From contig NZ_JAPNUE010000006.1 of the NCBI RefSeq assembly GCF_026626305.1, positions 62,001 through 126,000 on the forward strand: a DNA stretch of 64,000 nt. Direction: 5' to 3'. A model generated the notes under the pieces. The model ran no database searches, was not told where the DNA came from, and saw only the letters and a list, made by a program, of their open reading frames with translations. The first letter of the stretch is position 1, and every line of letters begins with the position of its first letter. A program made the position numbers and the translations under genes. Below, in pieces: positions 45,488 to 53,834 of the stretch. The stretch comes from Frigidibacter sp. RF13 (GTDB taxonomy: Bacteria; Pseudomonadota; Alphaproteobacteria; Rhodobacterales; Rhodobacteraceae).

Positions 45488-46200
45488 TGCCCTGTGCAGG
45501 CGTCATATCCGGTCTTCTGACCGCGGTGACGCTCGTTTCGTCAGGCACTGCCGGGCGACCGACGATCATCGGGACCGAGGCCGCCTTTCCGCCTTACGTC
45601 TTCCACGACGAGGCGGGCGGGCTTGCCGGCTTCGATGTCGAGGTCGGCAACGAGGTCTGCCGCCGTGCAGCGCTTGACTGCGAATGGCAGGTCGCCGATT
45701 TCGATCAGCTGATCCCCGGCGTGATGTCGGGACGGTTCGATCTGGCGATCTCCGGTATCGCGGTGACGCCTGCCCGGGCCGAAAGCGTCGACTTCACCAT
45801 AGCCTATACCCATGCGGGCGGCAGCGATTACTTCGTCGGCCGCGCCGGTGCGCCTGCGCCAGAAGCCGCGCTGACCGGCGTTCAGGCCGGAACGATCCAC
45901 GAAGCGCATCTGCGACAGGCGGGCCTGCGCTTCCGCGCCTACCGCAGCGAAAGCGCGCTTCTGGATGCGCTTTTGGCCGGCCAGGTCGATCTGGCCTATG
46001 GCCCCTTCGACCGGGACGATAAGGATGCCTTCTTCGAGGCAAATGGCATCGAAACGGTCCGGGAGGAGACGGTCGCCTCGGACGGCGTCGGGATGGTCGT
46101 CTGCAAGGGCAATGATCCCTTGCGTGCCCGCCTTGATGGCGCGATCACTGAAATGCAGGAGGATGGCACGCTCGACGCGCTGTCCGACCGATGGTTCTAG
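45487..46200 (+). CDS. amino-acid ABC transporter substrate-binding protein (first copy)
   Basis: 237 aa with a signal peptide (cleavage near SSGTAG) and a type 3 amino-acid-binding fold: IIGTEAAFPPYVFHDEAGGL, FDVEVGNEVCRRAALDCEWQ, FDQLIPGVMSGRFDLAISGI and QVDLAYGPFDRDDKDAF. It is closely related to the next gene but differs at many ligand positions. The start overlaps the ATPase stop by one base (TGATG). Confidence 0.9.
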   Translation: MPCAGVISGLLTAVTLVSSGTAGRPTIIGTEAAFPPYVFHDEAGGLAGFDVEVGNEVCRRAALDCEWQVADFDQLIPGVMSGRFDLAISGIAVTPARAESVDFTIAYTHAGGSDYFVGRAGAPAPEAALTGVQAGTIHEAHLRQAGLRFRAYRSESALLDALLAGQVDLAYGPFDRDDKDAFFEANGIETVREETVASDGVGMVVCKGNDPLRARLDGAITEMQEDGTLDALSDRWF

Positions 46201-46248
46201 GGCGACAACCGCCCCTGATAAACGAAAAGTCCAACAGAGGAGTTTGAT

Positions 46249-46974
46249 ATGAAGAAACTGATCCTTTCCACGGCGATCGTCGCCCTGACGGCGGGCGTAA
46301 GCCTTGCGCAGGACGTTGTCCGCATGGGCACTGAAGGCGCCTATCCTCCCTCGAACTTCATCAACGACAAGGGGGAAGTCGACGGGTTCGAGCGGGAGCT
46401 GGGCGACGAGCTGTGCAAGCGCGCGGAACTCAAGTGCGAGTGGGTGGTGAACGAGTGGGATTCGATCATCCCGAACCTCGTCTCGGGTAACTACGACACG
46501 ATCATCGCCGCCATGTCGATCACCGACGAGCGGAAGGAAGTCATCGATTTCTCCGAAGCCTATCAACCTGCGACCCCGTCGGTCTTTGTCGCGAAGTCGG
46601 CTGATGCCGATATCAAGGGCGGCGTGATCGCAGCGCAGACCTCGACCATCCAGTCGGGCTATGTCGCCGAACAAGGCATGACGCTTGCCGAATATGCCAC
46701 TGGCGACGAAACCATCGCTGCGGTTCGCAATGGCGAGGCGGATGCGGTCTTCGCCGACGGCGAATATCTTGCACCGATCGTCGCGGAATCGAACGGCGAA
46801 CTGATGGTCGTCGGCGAGCCGGTTCCGCTGGGCGGCGGCGTCGGCATCGGCATGCGCAAGAGCGACGCCGAGCTTCGCGCCAAGTTCGACGCGGCGATCA
46901 CGTCGATGAAGGACGATGGTTCGCTCAACGCGATGATCGTCAAGTGGTTCGGCGAGAACGCCACCACCTGGTAA
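46249..46974 (+). CDS. amino-acid ABC transporter substrate-binding protein (second copy)
   Basis: 241 aa with signal peptide MKKLILSTAIVALTAGVSLA. It shows MGTEGAYPPSNFINDKGEVD, FERELGDELCKRAELKCEWV, WDSIIPNLVSGNYDTIIAAM, SITDERKEVIDFSEAY and NGEADAVFADGEYLAPIV, as in Lys/Arg/ornithine-binding proteins. AGAGGAG precedes the start. It ends just before a strong hairpin. Confidence 0.94.
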   Translation: MKKLILSTAIVALTAGVSLAQDVVRMGTEGAYPPSNFINDKGEVDGFERELGDELCKRAELKCEWVVNEWDSIIPNLVSGNYDTIIAAMSITDERKEVIDFSEAYQPATPSVFVAKSADADIKGGVIAAQTSTIQSGYVAEQGMTLAEYATGDETIAAVRNGEADAVFADGEYLAPIVAESNGELMVVGEPVPLGGGVGIGMRKSDAELRAKFDAAITSMKDDGSLNAMIVKWFGENATTW

Positions 46975-46985
46975 TCTGAACCGGT

Positions 46986-47018
46986 CGGGGCGCGCACGCA
47001 CGCCTGCTGCGCGCCCCG
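46986..47018 (+). terminator. hairpin between binding protein and permease
   Basis: Perfect 11-bp stem CGGGGCGCGCA/TGCGCGCCCCG with an 11-nt loop, placed 11 bp after the binding-protein stop and 21 bp before the permease start. Such stems commonly protect the abundant binding-protein mRNA and reduce read-through to the membrane genes. No T-tract. Confidence 0.65.
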
Positions 47019-47039
47019 TCCCCCATCCGGGCCATTCCC

Positions 47040-47921
47040 ATGTTTGACAGTTGCGCCGACCCCAAGACACTCGAAGGTCTGAGCTGGTTTCTCTGCTTCC
47101 TGACCTCGGGCAAGCAGCTTCTGTTCTACCGCTCGTTCTTCATCGTGCTGATCCTTCTGGCCGTCACGGCGCCGGTGGCGCTGGCTTTCGGCTTCGGCGG
47201 CGCCATGGCGGCGCGGTCGCGCATCGCGCCACTTTCGTGGTTCGGCAAGGGCTATTCGGCGATGACGCGGGGCGTGCCGGACATTGTCTTCTTCCTCTTC
47301 GTGCCGATCGCGATGGATCAGGCGCTGGAGATGATCCGTCACAAGATCAAATGCCCGGAATGGACCGACCCGATCTTTCGCGGCAGCGACTTTGTGGTTT
47401 GCCAGCAGGCGAAGTTTCCGCTCTCGACGAGCCCGCAGATCTATCACGACCTTTACGCCTTCACGCTGGCCGTCATTGCCTTCGCCGTCGTCTTCGGCGC
47501 CTTCGCCGCCAGCGTGATCTATGGCGCAATGCAGGCCGTGCCGCGCGCGCAGATGGAAACCGCCGAGGCTTACGGCATGACCGACAGGCAGGCTTTCTGG
47601 CGGATCATGGTGCCGCAGATGTGGACCTATGCGCTGCCAGGCCTTTCGAATCTCTGGATGATCCTCATCAAGGCGACGCCGCTTCTCTTCATCCTCGGCA
47701 TCCAGGATGTGGTCTACTGGGCGCGCGAGAACGGCGGCTACAAGACCGAACATTTCGACTATCCGCACCCTGACTGGCGGGTCTATTACTTCCTCGTCCT
47801 CCTCGTCTTCTACCTTCTGATGACCAAAGGGTCCGAGGTGATCATCGGCCGGCTGACCCGCAACCTCAGCCACGGGCAGGCGACGCTTGCCGGTGAACGG
47901 ATGCGGAGGGCCGGACGATGA
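47040..47921 (+). CDS. amino-acid ABC transporter permease
   Basis: 293 aa with five to six helices. The EAA loop is TAEAYGMTDRQAFWRIMVPQ, and GYSAMTRGVPDIVFFLFVPI corresponds to the conserved FRGTPLL-type region of HisQ/ArtQ. A hydrophilic insertion of about 40 residues (CPEWTDPIFRGSDFVVCQQA) follows the second helix and is unusual. Pairs with the next permease, whose start overlaps its stop (ATGA). Confidence 0.93.
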   Translation: MFDSCADPKTLEGLSWFLCFLTSGKQLLFYRSFFIVLILLAVTAPVALAFGFGGAMAARSRIAPLSWFGKGYSAMTRGVPDIVFFLFVPIAMDQALEMIRHKIKCPEWTDPIFRGSDFVVCQQAKFPLSTSPQIYHDLYAFTLAVIAFAVVFGAFAASVIYGAMQAVPRAQMETAEAYGMTDRQAFWRIMVPQMWTYALPGLSNLWMILIKATPLLFILGIQDVVYWARENGGYKTEHFDYPHPDWRVYYFLVLLVFYLLMTKGSEVIIGRLTRNLSHGQATLAGERMRRAGR

Positions 47922-48757
47922 GCTGCTATCAGACCCTTCTCGACTATGGCTTGCGCTCGATCGGCATCGGCGAACGGCTCCTGCCCAAATCCGACTTCAC
48001 GCTCTGCGAACATTTCGTGCTGATCGGCTCGGGCTTCGTCTGGAACTTCTATTTCGGCATCTTTGCGCTGATGTTCGGCTTCTTTCTTGCCAATGCCGTC
48101 GCGGTCGCCAAGGCCAGTCACAACCCCTGGGTCCGCAAGCCCGCCGAATGGTTCATCTTCATCTTCCGTGGCTCGCCGCTCTTCATCCAGTTCTTCCTGG
48201 CGTATGAAAGCTTCGTCCTTCTGCCGCGCGTGGGCTTCGACCTGCCCTTGGGCTTCACCACGATCACAGTCGAGACCTCTTGGCTGACCAAGGCCTGGCT
48301 CGGCGCGCTGATCGTCCTCACGCTCAACACCGCCGCCTATGCGGGCGAGATCTTCTATGGCGCGCTGAATTCGATCCCCAAGGGCGATATCGAGGCGGCG
48401 GATGCCTATGGCATGTCGGGCTGGCCGCGCTTCCGCCGCGTGATGTGGCCGACGATCATGCGCCTCGCCTGGCCCGGCTATACGAACGAGGCGATCTTCC
48501 TCTTCCAGGCCACCACGCTCGTCTTCTTCTCGGGCTTCCCGGCCTTTCGCCAGCAGGGCGACGCGCTCTACTACGCCTCCTACTTTTCGGCCAAGACCTT
48601 CAATCCTTTCATGGCCTATCCGGTGATCGCCTTCTACTTCATCCTGATCACTCTGGCGCTGACCTGGATCTTCGGTCTGGTGAACAAGCGGCTGAACCGC
48701 CACCTGCCCCAGAATCTGAAAGCAAGAATCCGCTTGCGTCCACAGCTGATCCGGTAG
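47918..48757 (+). CDS. amino-acid ABC transporter permease
   Basis: 279 aa HisM/ArtM-type permease. FIFRGSPLFIQFFLAYESFV is the conserved loop, and EAADAYGMSGWPRFRRVMWP the EAA coupling helix. An extended N-terminus (MSCYQTLLDYGLRSIGIGER) precedes the first helix. It ends the transporter operon; 190 bp separate it from the glutamine synthetase cluster. Confidence 0.93.
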   Translation: MSCYQTLLDYGLRSIGIGERLLPKSDFTLCEHFVLIGSGFVWNFYFGIFALMFGFFLANAVAVAKASHNPWVRKPAEWFIFIFRGSPLFIQFFLAYESFVLLPRVGFDLPLGFTTITVETSWLTKAWLGALIVLTLNTAAYAGEIFYGALNSIPKGDIEAADAYGMSGWPRFRRVMWPTIMRLAWPGYTNEAIFLFQATTLVFFSGFPAFRQQGDALYYASYFSAKTFNPFMAYPVIAFYFILITLALTWIFGLVNKRLNRHLPQNLKARIRLRPQLIR

Positions 48758-48947
48758 TATCTGTTATTTGATCAAATTCACCGGGCACCCGCCCGGACTG
48801 CGAGAGCGGCGTCTGGCACCTGACTTCCGGGACGGATGGGATTGGTCATAACGGGAGAAAGGACCAAGGGCATGGTCCCCATCCCCGCTTCCGGACCGCC
48901 GTGGTCCGGTGGGCGGCGCGGATGGAACCGGGCCCTGGCTGCGACAG
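48758..48947. other. 190-bp region between transporter and GS cluster
   Basis: No gene. AT-rich start (TAGTATCTGTTATTTGATC) could hold the cluster promoter. TTCCGG...CCGGACCG pieces and CCGTGGTCCGG give weak symmetry near 48890. Confidence 0.35.
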
Positions 48948-50285
48948 ATGATGAAAGACTGGCTGAGAAAGCACCCGCAGGTGCGCACGATCCGTGTAGC
49001 TGCAGCGGATCTGAACGGGCAGGCGCGCGGCAAGCGCATCCCCGCCCGCTTTGCGGAAAAGGTGGCGACGGACGGGACAAGGTTCCCGATGTCGGTGCTG
49101 AACCTCGATATTTGGGGTGAGGATATCGAGGACAGCCCGCTCTTGTTTGAAAGCGGCGATGCCGACGGCATCCTGAAGCCGACCGAACGCGGCTATATGC
49201 CGATGCCTTGGCTTGAGGCGCCGACCGCGCTTCTGCCGATCTGGATGTACCGCGAGGATGGCCGCCCCTACGAGGGCGACCCCCGCCATGCCCTGCGCGC
49301 CGTCGTTGACCGCTACAAGGCGCGCGGTCTGACGCCCGTCTGCGCGATGGAACTGGAATTCTTCCTGATCGACGACAGCGGCAAGACCCTGCAGGTCCCG
49401 CCCTCGCCGCGATCGGGCAAGCGCCGCAAGGCAGCCGAGATCCTGTCGATCCGCGCACTCGACGCCTTCGACACTTTCTTCACCGACCTCTACGACGCCT
49501 GCGAGGCGATGGATATCCCGGCCGACACGGCCATCTCGGAATCAGGCCTCGGTCAGTTCGAGATCAACCTGATGCACCAGGACGACGCACTGCGCGCCGC
49601 CGACGATGCCTGGTTCTTCAAGATGCTGGTGAAGGGCCTCGCCCGCCGCCATGGCTTTGCCGCCAGCTTCATGGCCAAGCCCTATCCGGAATATTCCGGC
49701 AACGGGCTCCATACCCATTTCTCTGTGATCGACGCGAACGGCAACAATGTCTTCTCGAACGGCGGGCCGGAAGGCTCCGACATGCTGAAGAACGCTGTCG
49801 CCGGCTGCCTCTGGGCGATGAACGATTCCGCGCTTCTCTTCGCACCCCATGCGAACAGCTACGAACGGCTTGTGCCCGAGGCGCATGCCCCGAACGCGGT
49901 CTGCTGGGCCTATGAGAACCGCACCTCGGCCATCCGCATCCCCTCGGGCAGTGCCGCCGCCCGGCGGATCGAGCACCGCACGGCAGGCGGAGACGTGAAC
50001 CCCTATCTCATGCTCGCCGCCATCCTCGGCGCCGCGCTGATCGGCATCGAAGAAAAGATGGAACCGCCGCCGCCGATCACCGGCAACGCCTATGCGCTCG
50101 ACCTGCCCTTGATCCCCGACACTTGGGAAGAGGCGATCAATGTCTTCGAGAAGAGCGAGAAGATGGCGCGCATCTTCTCGAAGGAACTCGTGCAGAACCT
50201 GGTCATGACCAAGCGTCAGGAACTGCACTACATGGCCGAACTGTCGCCGACCGAGCAGACCGAGATTTACCTCGATACGGTGTGA
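48948..50285 (+). CDS. glutamine synthetase family protein (gamma-glutamyl amine ligase, PuuA-like)
   Basis: A protein of about 445 aa of the GS fold. TIRVAAADLNGQARGKRIPA opens the beta-grasp domain. VCAMELEFFLID gives metal-site glutamates, ESGLGQFEINLMHQDD continues the site, and YSGNGLHTHFSV holds the ATP/metal histidine. ENRTSAIRIPSGSAAARRIE is the glutamate site and GGDVNPYLMLAAILGA follows. No adenylylation-site tyrosine motif is seen. It probably glutamylates an amine such as putrescine rather than ammonia. ATG 48948 chosen; GTG 48909 possible. Confidence 0.88.
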   Translation: MMKDWLRKHPQVRTIRVAAADLNGQARGKRIPARFAEKVATDGTRFPMSVLNLDIWGEDIEDSPLLFESGDADGILKPTERGYMPMPWLEAPTALLPIWMYREDGRPYEGDPRHALRAVVDRYKARGLTPVCAMELEFFLIDDSGKTLQVPPSPRSGKRRKAAEILSIRALDAFDTFFTDLYDACEAMDIPADTAISESGLGQFEINLMHQDDALRAADDAWFFKMLVKGLARRHGFAASFMAKPYPEYSGNGLHTHFSVIDANGNNVFSNGGPEGSDMLKNAVAGCLWAMNDSALLFAPHANSYERLVPEAHAPNAVCWAYENRTSAIRIPSGSAAARRIEHRTAGGDVNPYLMLAAILGAALIGIEEKMEPPPPITGNAYALDLPLIPDTWEEAINVFEKSEKMARIFSKELVQNLVMTKRQELHYMAELSPTEQTEIYLDTV

Positions 50286-50292
50286 GGCCTGC

Positions 50293-50319
50293 GCGGGGCG
50301 AACGGCACGTCCGCCCCGC
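50293..50319 (+). terminator. hairpin after first GS gene
   Basis: 8-bp stem GCGGGGCG/CGCCCCGC with 11-nt loop in the 112-bp gap between the first GS gene and the amidotransferase. It may tune expression of the following genes. Confidence 0.45.
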
Positions 50320-50397
50320 CGCCACGGCCCGCATCGCCTTGCCAGAGCGTCGGCGCGGGTTTACCTAGAGAAGAGACCCTGAAACCAAGAGATTTTC

Positions 50398-51081
50398 ATG
50401 CTGATCGGCATTCTGCAGACCGGACAGGCGCCCGACACGTTGCGCGACGAGATGGGCGACTATCCGGATTTCTTCCGCGAACTTCTGGCCAACCGCGGCC
50501 TGCAGTTCCGCAGCTATCATGTCGAGGGAATGCAGTTCCCCGTCTCGGTCCATGATTGCGACGGCTGGCTGATCACCGGCTCGCGCCATGGCGCCTACGA
50601 GGATCACCCCTTCATCAAGCCGCTTGAGGATTTCATCCGCAAGTCGATCGCCGAGAAGGTGCCGATGGTCGGCATCTGCTTCGGCCATCAGATCATCGCC
50701 CAGGCAATGGGCGGCAAGGTCGAACGTTTCGATGCCGGCTGGGCCGTCGGGCCAACCGACTATGATTTCGACGGCCAGACGATCAAGCTCAATGCCTGGC
50801 ATCGCGACCAGGTGACCGAGGTTCCCGACGGCGCCACGGTCTGCGCCTCGAACGAATTTTGTGAAAACGCGGCGCTTGTCTACGGCGACCTCGCTTTCAC
50901 GGTCCAGGCCCATCCCGAATTCAAGGATGAATTCGTTGACGGGCTGCTTCGGACCCGCGCGCCGGGACTTGTGCCCCCCGACGTGATGGCGGCGGCCGCC
51001 GCGAAACTTGGGCATGACAACGACGCTGCCGCGGTTGCGGACCGGATCGCGGACTTCTTCAAGCAAAACCGCAACAAATAG
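50398..51081 (+). CDS. class I glutamine amidotransferase
   Basis: A 227-aa stand-alone GATase. Nucleophile elbow GICFGHQIIA (Cys94), LITGSRHGAYED near 58, and QAHPEF (His172, Glu174) complete the triad. In gamma-glutamyl catabolic clusters such enzymes hydrolyse the gamma-glutamyl bond (PuuD role), although PuuD itself belongs to a different peptidase C26 branch. Sits between the two GS genes, 8 bp before the second. Confidence 0.9.
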   Translation: MLIGILQTGQAPDTLRDEMGDYPDFFRELLANRGLQFRSYHVEGMQFPVSVHDCDGWLITGSRHGAYEDHPFIKPLEDFIRKSIAEKVPMVGICFGHQIIAQAMGGKVERFDAGWAVGPTDYDFDGQTIKLNAWHRDQVTEVPDGATVCASNEFCENAALVYGDLAFTVQAHPEFKDEFVDGLLRTRAPGLVPPDVMAAAAAKLGHDNDAAAVADRIADFFKQNRNK

Positions 51082-51089
51082 TGTGATTC

Positions 51090-52442
51090 ATGTCCGACTG
51101 GACCCAGAAACTGCCGCAAGCAGCCCGCGATTATATTGGCGGGCGCCGTGTCGACGAGGTGGAATGCATCGTCTCCGACATTGCCGGCGTAGCGCGAGGC
51201 AAGGCGATGCCTGCCTCGAAATTCGCCAAGCAGAAATCCTTCTTCCTGCCCAACTCGATCTTTCTGCAGACGATCACCGGGGAATGGGCCGACAATCCCT
51301 TGGGCGACTTCACCGAGCCGGACATGGTTCTGGTGCCCGACTATTCGACCGCGACCGCGGCGCCTTGGGCGAACGATCCGACCTTGCAGGTCATCCATGA
51401 CGTGATCGACGACGAGGGTAACATGGTGCCCACCGCTCCGCGCAACGTCCTGAAGCGCGTCGTGCAGCTGTTCGAAGCCGAAGGCCTGACCCCGGTCGTC
51501 GCACCGGAAATGGAATTCTTCCTCGTCGCCCGCAACATCGACCCCAACCTGCCCGTCATCCCGCCGATGGGCCGCTCCGGCCGCCGTGCCGCCGCCAAAC
51601 AGGCCTATTCGCTGTCGGCCGTCGATGAATACGGCCAGGTCATCGATGACATCTACGATTTCGCCGAACATCAGGGCTTCGAGATCGACGGCATCCTGCA
51701 GGAAGGCGGCTCGGGCCAGATCGAGATCAACCTCGCCCACGGCGATCCGGTCAAGCTCGCCGACGAGATCTTCTTCTTCAAACGCCTGATCCGCGAGGCG
51801 GCGCTGCGCCACGACTGCTATGCCACCTTCATGGCCAAGCCCATCGAAGGGGAACCGGGCAGCGCCATGCACATCCACCATTCGGTGGTGTCGAAGGAGA
51901 CGGGCAAGAACATCTTCTCCGACGGCAAGAAGGAAACCCAGGCCTTCCACCATTTCATCGGCGGCCTGCAGAAATACCTGCCCGCCGCGATTGCGCTGCT
52001 CGCGCCCTACGTCAACAGCTACCGCCGTTACGTCCCGGGCTTCGCTGCGCCGATCAACGTCGAGTGGGGCCGCGACAACCGCACCACCGGCCTGCGTGTC
52101 CCGGTCTCGACCCCCTCCGCCCGGCGCGTCGAAAACCGCCTCGCCGGCATGGACTGCAACCCCTATATCGGCATCGCCGCCTCGCTGGCCTGCGGCTATC
52201 TGGGGCTGAAGGAAAAGATCGAACCGCGCCCCGAGCGCAATATCGAGTTCAACGATTTCGACGATGATATCCCGTTGACGCTCGGTCAGGCGCTCGACCT
52301 TCTGGCCGAGGCACAGCCGTTGCGTGACGTGATGAGCGAGGATTTCTGCCTCGTCTACGAAAGCGTGAAGCGCAACGAATACAAGGAATTCCTGGAAGTC
52401 ATCAGCCCGTGGGAGCGGGAGCATCTGCTCCTCAACGTCTGA
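51090..52442 (+). CDS. glutamine synthetase family protein (second copy, PuuA-like)
   Basis: 450 aa. VDEVECIVSDIAGVARGKAM, VAPEMEFFLVARNID, QEGGSGQIEINLAHGDPVKL, GEPGSAMHIHHSVVSKETGK, WGRDNRTTGLRVPVSTPSAR and RRVENRLAGMDCNPYIGIAA give the complete GS active site. It is clearly different from the first copy, so not a recent duplication. Likely a second gamma-glutamyl amine ligase, possibly for another amine. Followed 7 bp later by the oxidase. Confidence 0.9.
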   Translation: MSDWTQKLPQAARDYIGGRRVDEVECIVSDIAGVARGKAMPASKFAKQKSFFLPNSIFLQTITGEWADNPLGDFTEPDMVLVPDYSTATAAPWANDPTLQVIHDVIDDEGNMVPTAPRNVLKRVVQLFEAEGLTPVVAPEMEFFLVARNIDPNLPVIPPMGRSGRRAAAKQAYSLSAVDEYGQVIDDIYDFAEHQGFEIDGILQEGGSGQIEINLAHGDPVKLADEIFFFKRLIREAALRHDCYATFMAKPIEGEPGSAMHIHHSVVSKETGKNIFSDGKKETQAFHHFIGGLQKYLPAAIALLAPYVNSYRRYVPGFAAPINVEWGRDNRTTGLRVPVSTPSARRVENRLAGMDCNPYIGIAASLACGYLGLKEKIEPRPERNIEFNDFDDDIPLTLGQALDLLAEAQPLRDVMSEDFCLVYESVKRNEYKEFLEVISPWEREHLLLNV

Positions 52443-52449
52443 GGCGCCC

Positions 52450-53751
52450 ATGGATCTTCTCTTCGCGAACGACAAGGCGGGGACCTACCCCGCCTCCTAC
52501 TACGCTGCCACCCGCGCCGACCTCGCGCCCTTCCCCGCACCCGCGGGCGACCTGCGCGCCGACGTCTGCGTGGTCGGCGGCGGTTATACCGGCCTCTCCG
52601 CCGCACTCCACCTCGCCCAGCGCGGGCTTGATGTGGTCCTGCTCGAAGCCCACCGCGTCGGCTTCGGCGCCTCTGGCCGCAACGGCGGCCAGGTCGGCAC
52701 CGGCCAGCGCCAGGATCAGGACTGGCTCGAGAAAACCGTGGGCAAGGGTCACGCCCGCCAGCTCTGGGACCTGTCGCTGGAATCGGTCGACATGGTGCGG
52801 ACGCTCATCCGCGACCATGCCATGCCCTGCACCTTCCACGAGGGCATCGTCCACGCCTGCTTCAGCCAGGGCGAGGTCGATCACGCACGGCATTATGCCG
52901 AAAAGATGGCCCGCGACTATGGCTACGACCGGATCACGCCCCTCGACAATGACGCGCTGCAGGCGATCCTGCCCGCGCCCGTCTACAAGGGCGGCGACAT
53001 CGACCGCGGGGCGGGCCATGTCCATCCTTTGAACTATGCCGTAGGCCTCGCCCGCGCCTGCGCAAAGGCAGGCGTGCGGCTTCACGAAAATTCCGTCGTC
53101 CAGCGCATCGACCATGGTGCGAAACCCGTCGTCCATACCGCCAACGCGCGCATCACCTGCGACAATGTGGTCCTCGCCTGCAACGGCTATCTCGGCGGGC
53201 TTGACCCCTACGTCGCCGCCCGCGTCATGCCGATCAACAATTTCATCGTCGCGACCGAACCCCTGGGCGACCGCGCGGCCGAGGTCCTGCGCGAGAATGT
53301 CGCCGTCGCCGACACCAAGTTCGTCGTGAACTACTGGCGGCTCTCCGACGACAACCGCCTTCTCTTCGGCGGCGGCGAAAGCTACGGCTACCGTTTCCCC
53401 GACATCGTCAAGACCGTGCGCAAACCGATGCTTGAAGTTTACCCGGGCCTCAAGGACATCAGGATCGACTATGCCTGGGGTGGCACGCTCGCCATCACCA
53501 TGAACCGCATGCCCTGCTTTGCGCGCGTGAAACCGAACGTCCTCTCCGCCTCGGGCTATTCCGGCCACGGCGTCGCGATGGCCACGCTCGCGGGCCGGCT
53601 TCTGGCCGAGGCCATCGCAGGTCAGGCCGAACGGTTCGATGTGATGGCGCGGGTCCCGATCCACCGCTTCCCCGGCGGCCCGGCCATGCGCTCGCCGCTC
53701 CTCGTCCTTGCGATGACCTGGTACGCGCTGCGCGACCGATTGGGGATTTAA
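52450..53751 (+). CDS. puuB: FAD-dependent amine oxidoreductase (PuuB-like)
   Basis: A 433-aa DAO-family oxidase. VCVVGGGYTGLSAALHLAQR is the FAD dinucleotide site, GFGASGRNGGQVGTGQRQDQ the conserved FAD loop, and NVLSASGYSGHGVAMATLAG the C-terminal GxxGHGV motif. PuuB oxidises gamma-glutamyl-putrescine to the aldehyde; position directly after a PuuA-like ligase supports that role. Exact substrate not proven. Confidence 0.88.
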   Translation: MDLLFANDKAGTYPASYYAATRADLAPFPAPAGDLRADVCVVGGGYTGLSAALHLAQRGLDVVLLEAHRVGFGASGRNGGQVGTGQRQDQDWLEKTVGKGHARQLWDLSLESVDMVRTLIRDHAMPCTFHEGIVHACFSQGEVDHARHYAEKMARDYGYDRITPLDNDALQAILPAPVYKGGDIDRGAGHVHPLNYAVGLARACAKAGVRLHENSVVQRIDHGAKPVVHTANARITCDNVVLACNGYLGGLDPYVAARVMPINNFIVATEPLGDRAAEVLRENVAVADTKFVVNYWRLSDDNRLLFGGGESYGYRFPDIVKTVRKPMLEVYPGLKDIRIDYAWGGTLAITMNRMPCFARVKPNVLSASGYSGHGVAMATLAGRLLAEAIAGQAERFDVMARVPIHRFPGGPAMRSPLLVLAMTWYALRDRLGI

Positions 53752-53834
53752 GCCGATCCGTCACAATTCCTTTGGACGGTCTTGTTAACTTCAGTTACAG
53801 GAAAGCTGAAGAAGACCTTCAGAAAAGGTGACGC

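Noticed and set aside
45541..47070. 509-codon reverse frame across both binding-protein genes
   Set aside because: It overlaps two strongly supported genes and the hairpin between them; composition is that of a shadow.
50880..52475. 531-codon reverse frame opposite the second GS gene
   Set aside because: Antisense to a complete GS active site; no independent support.
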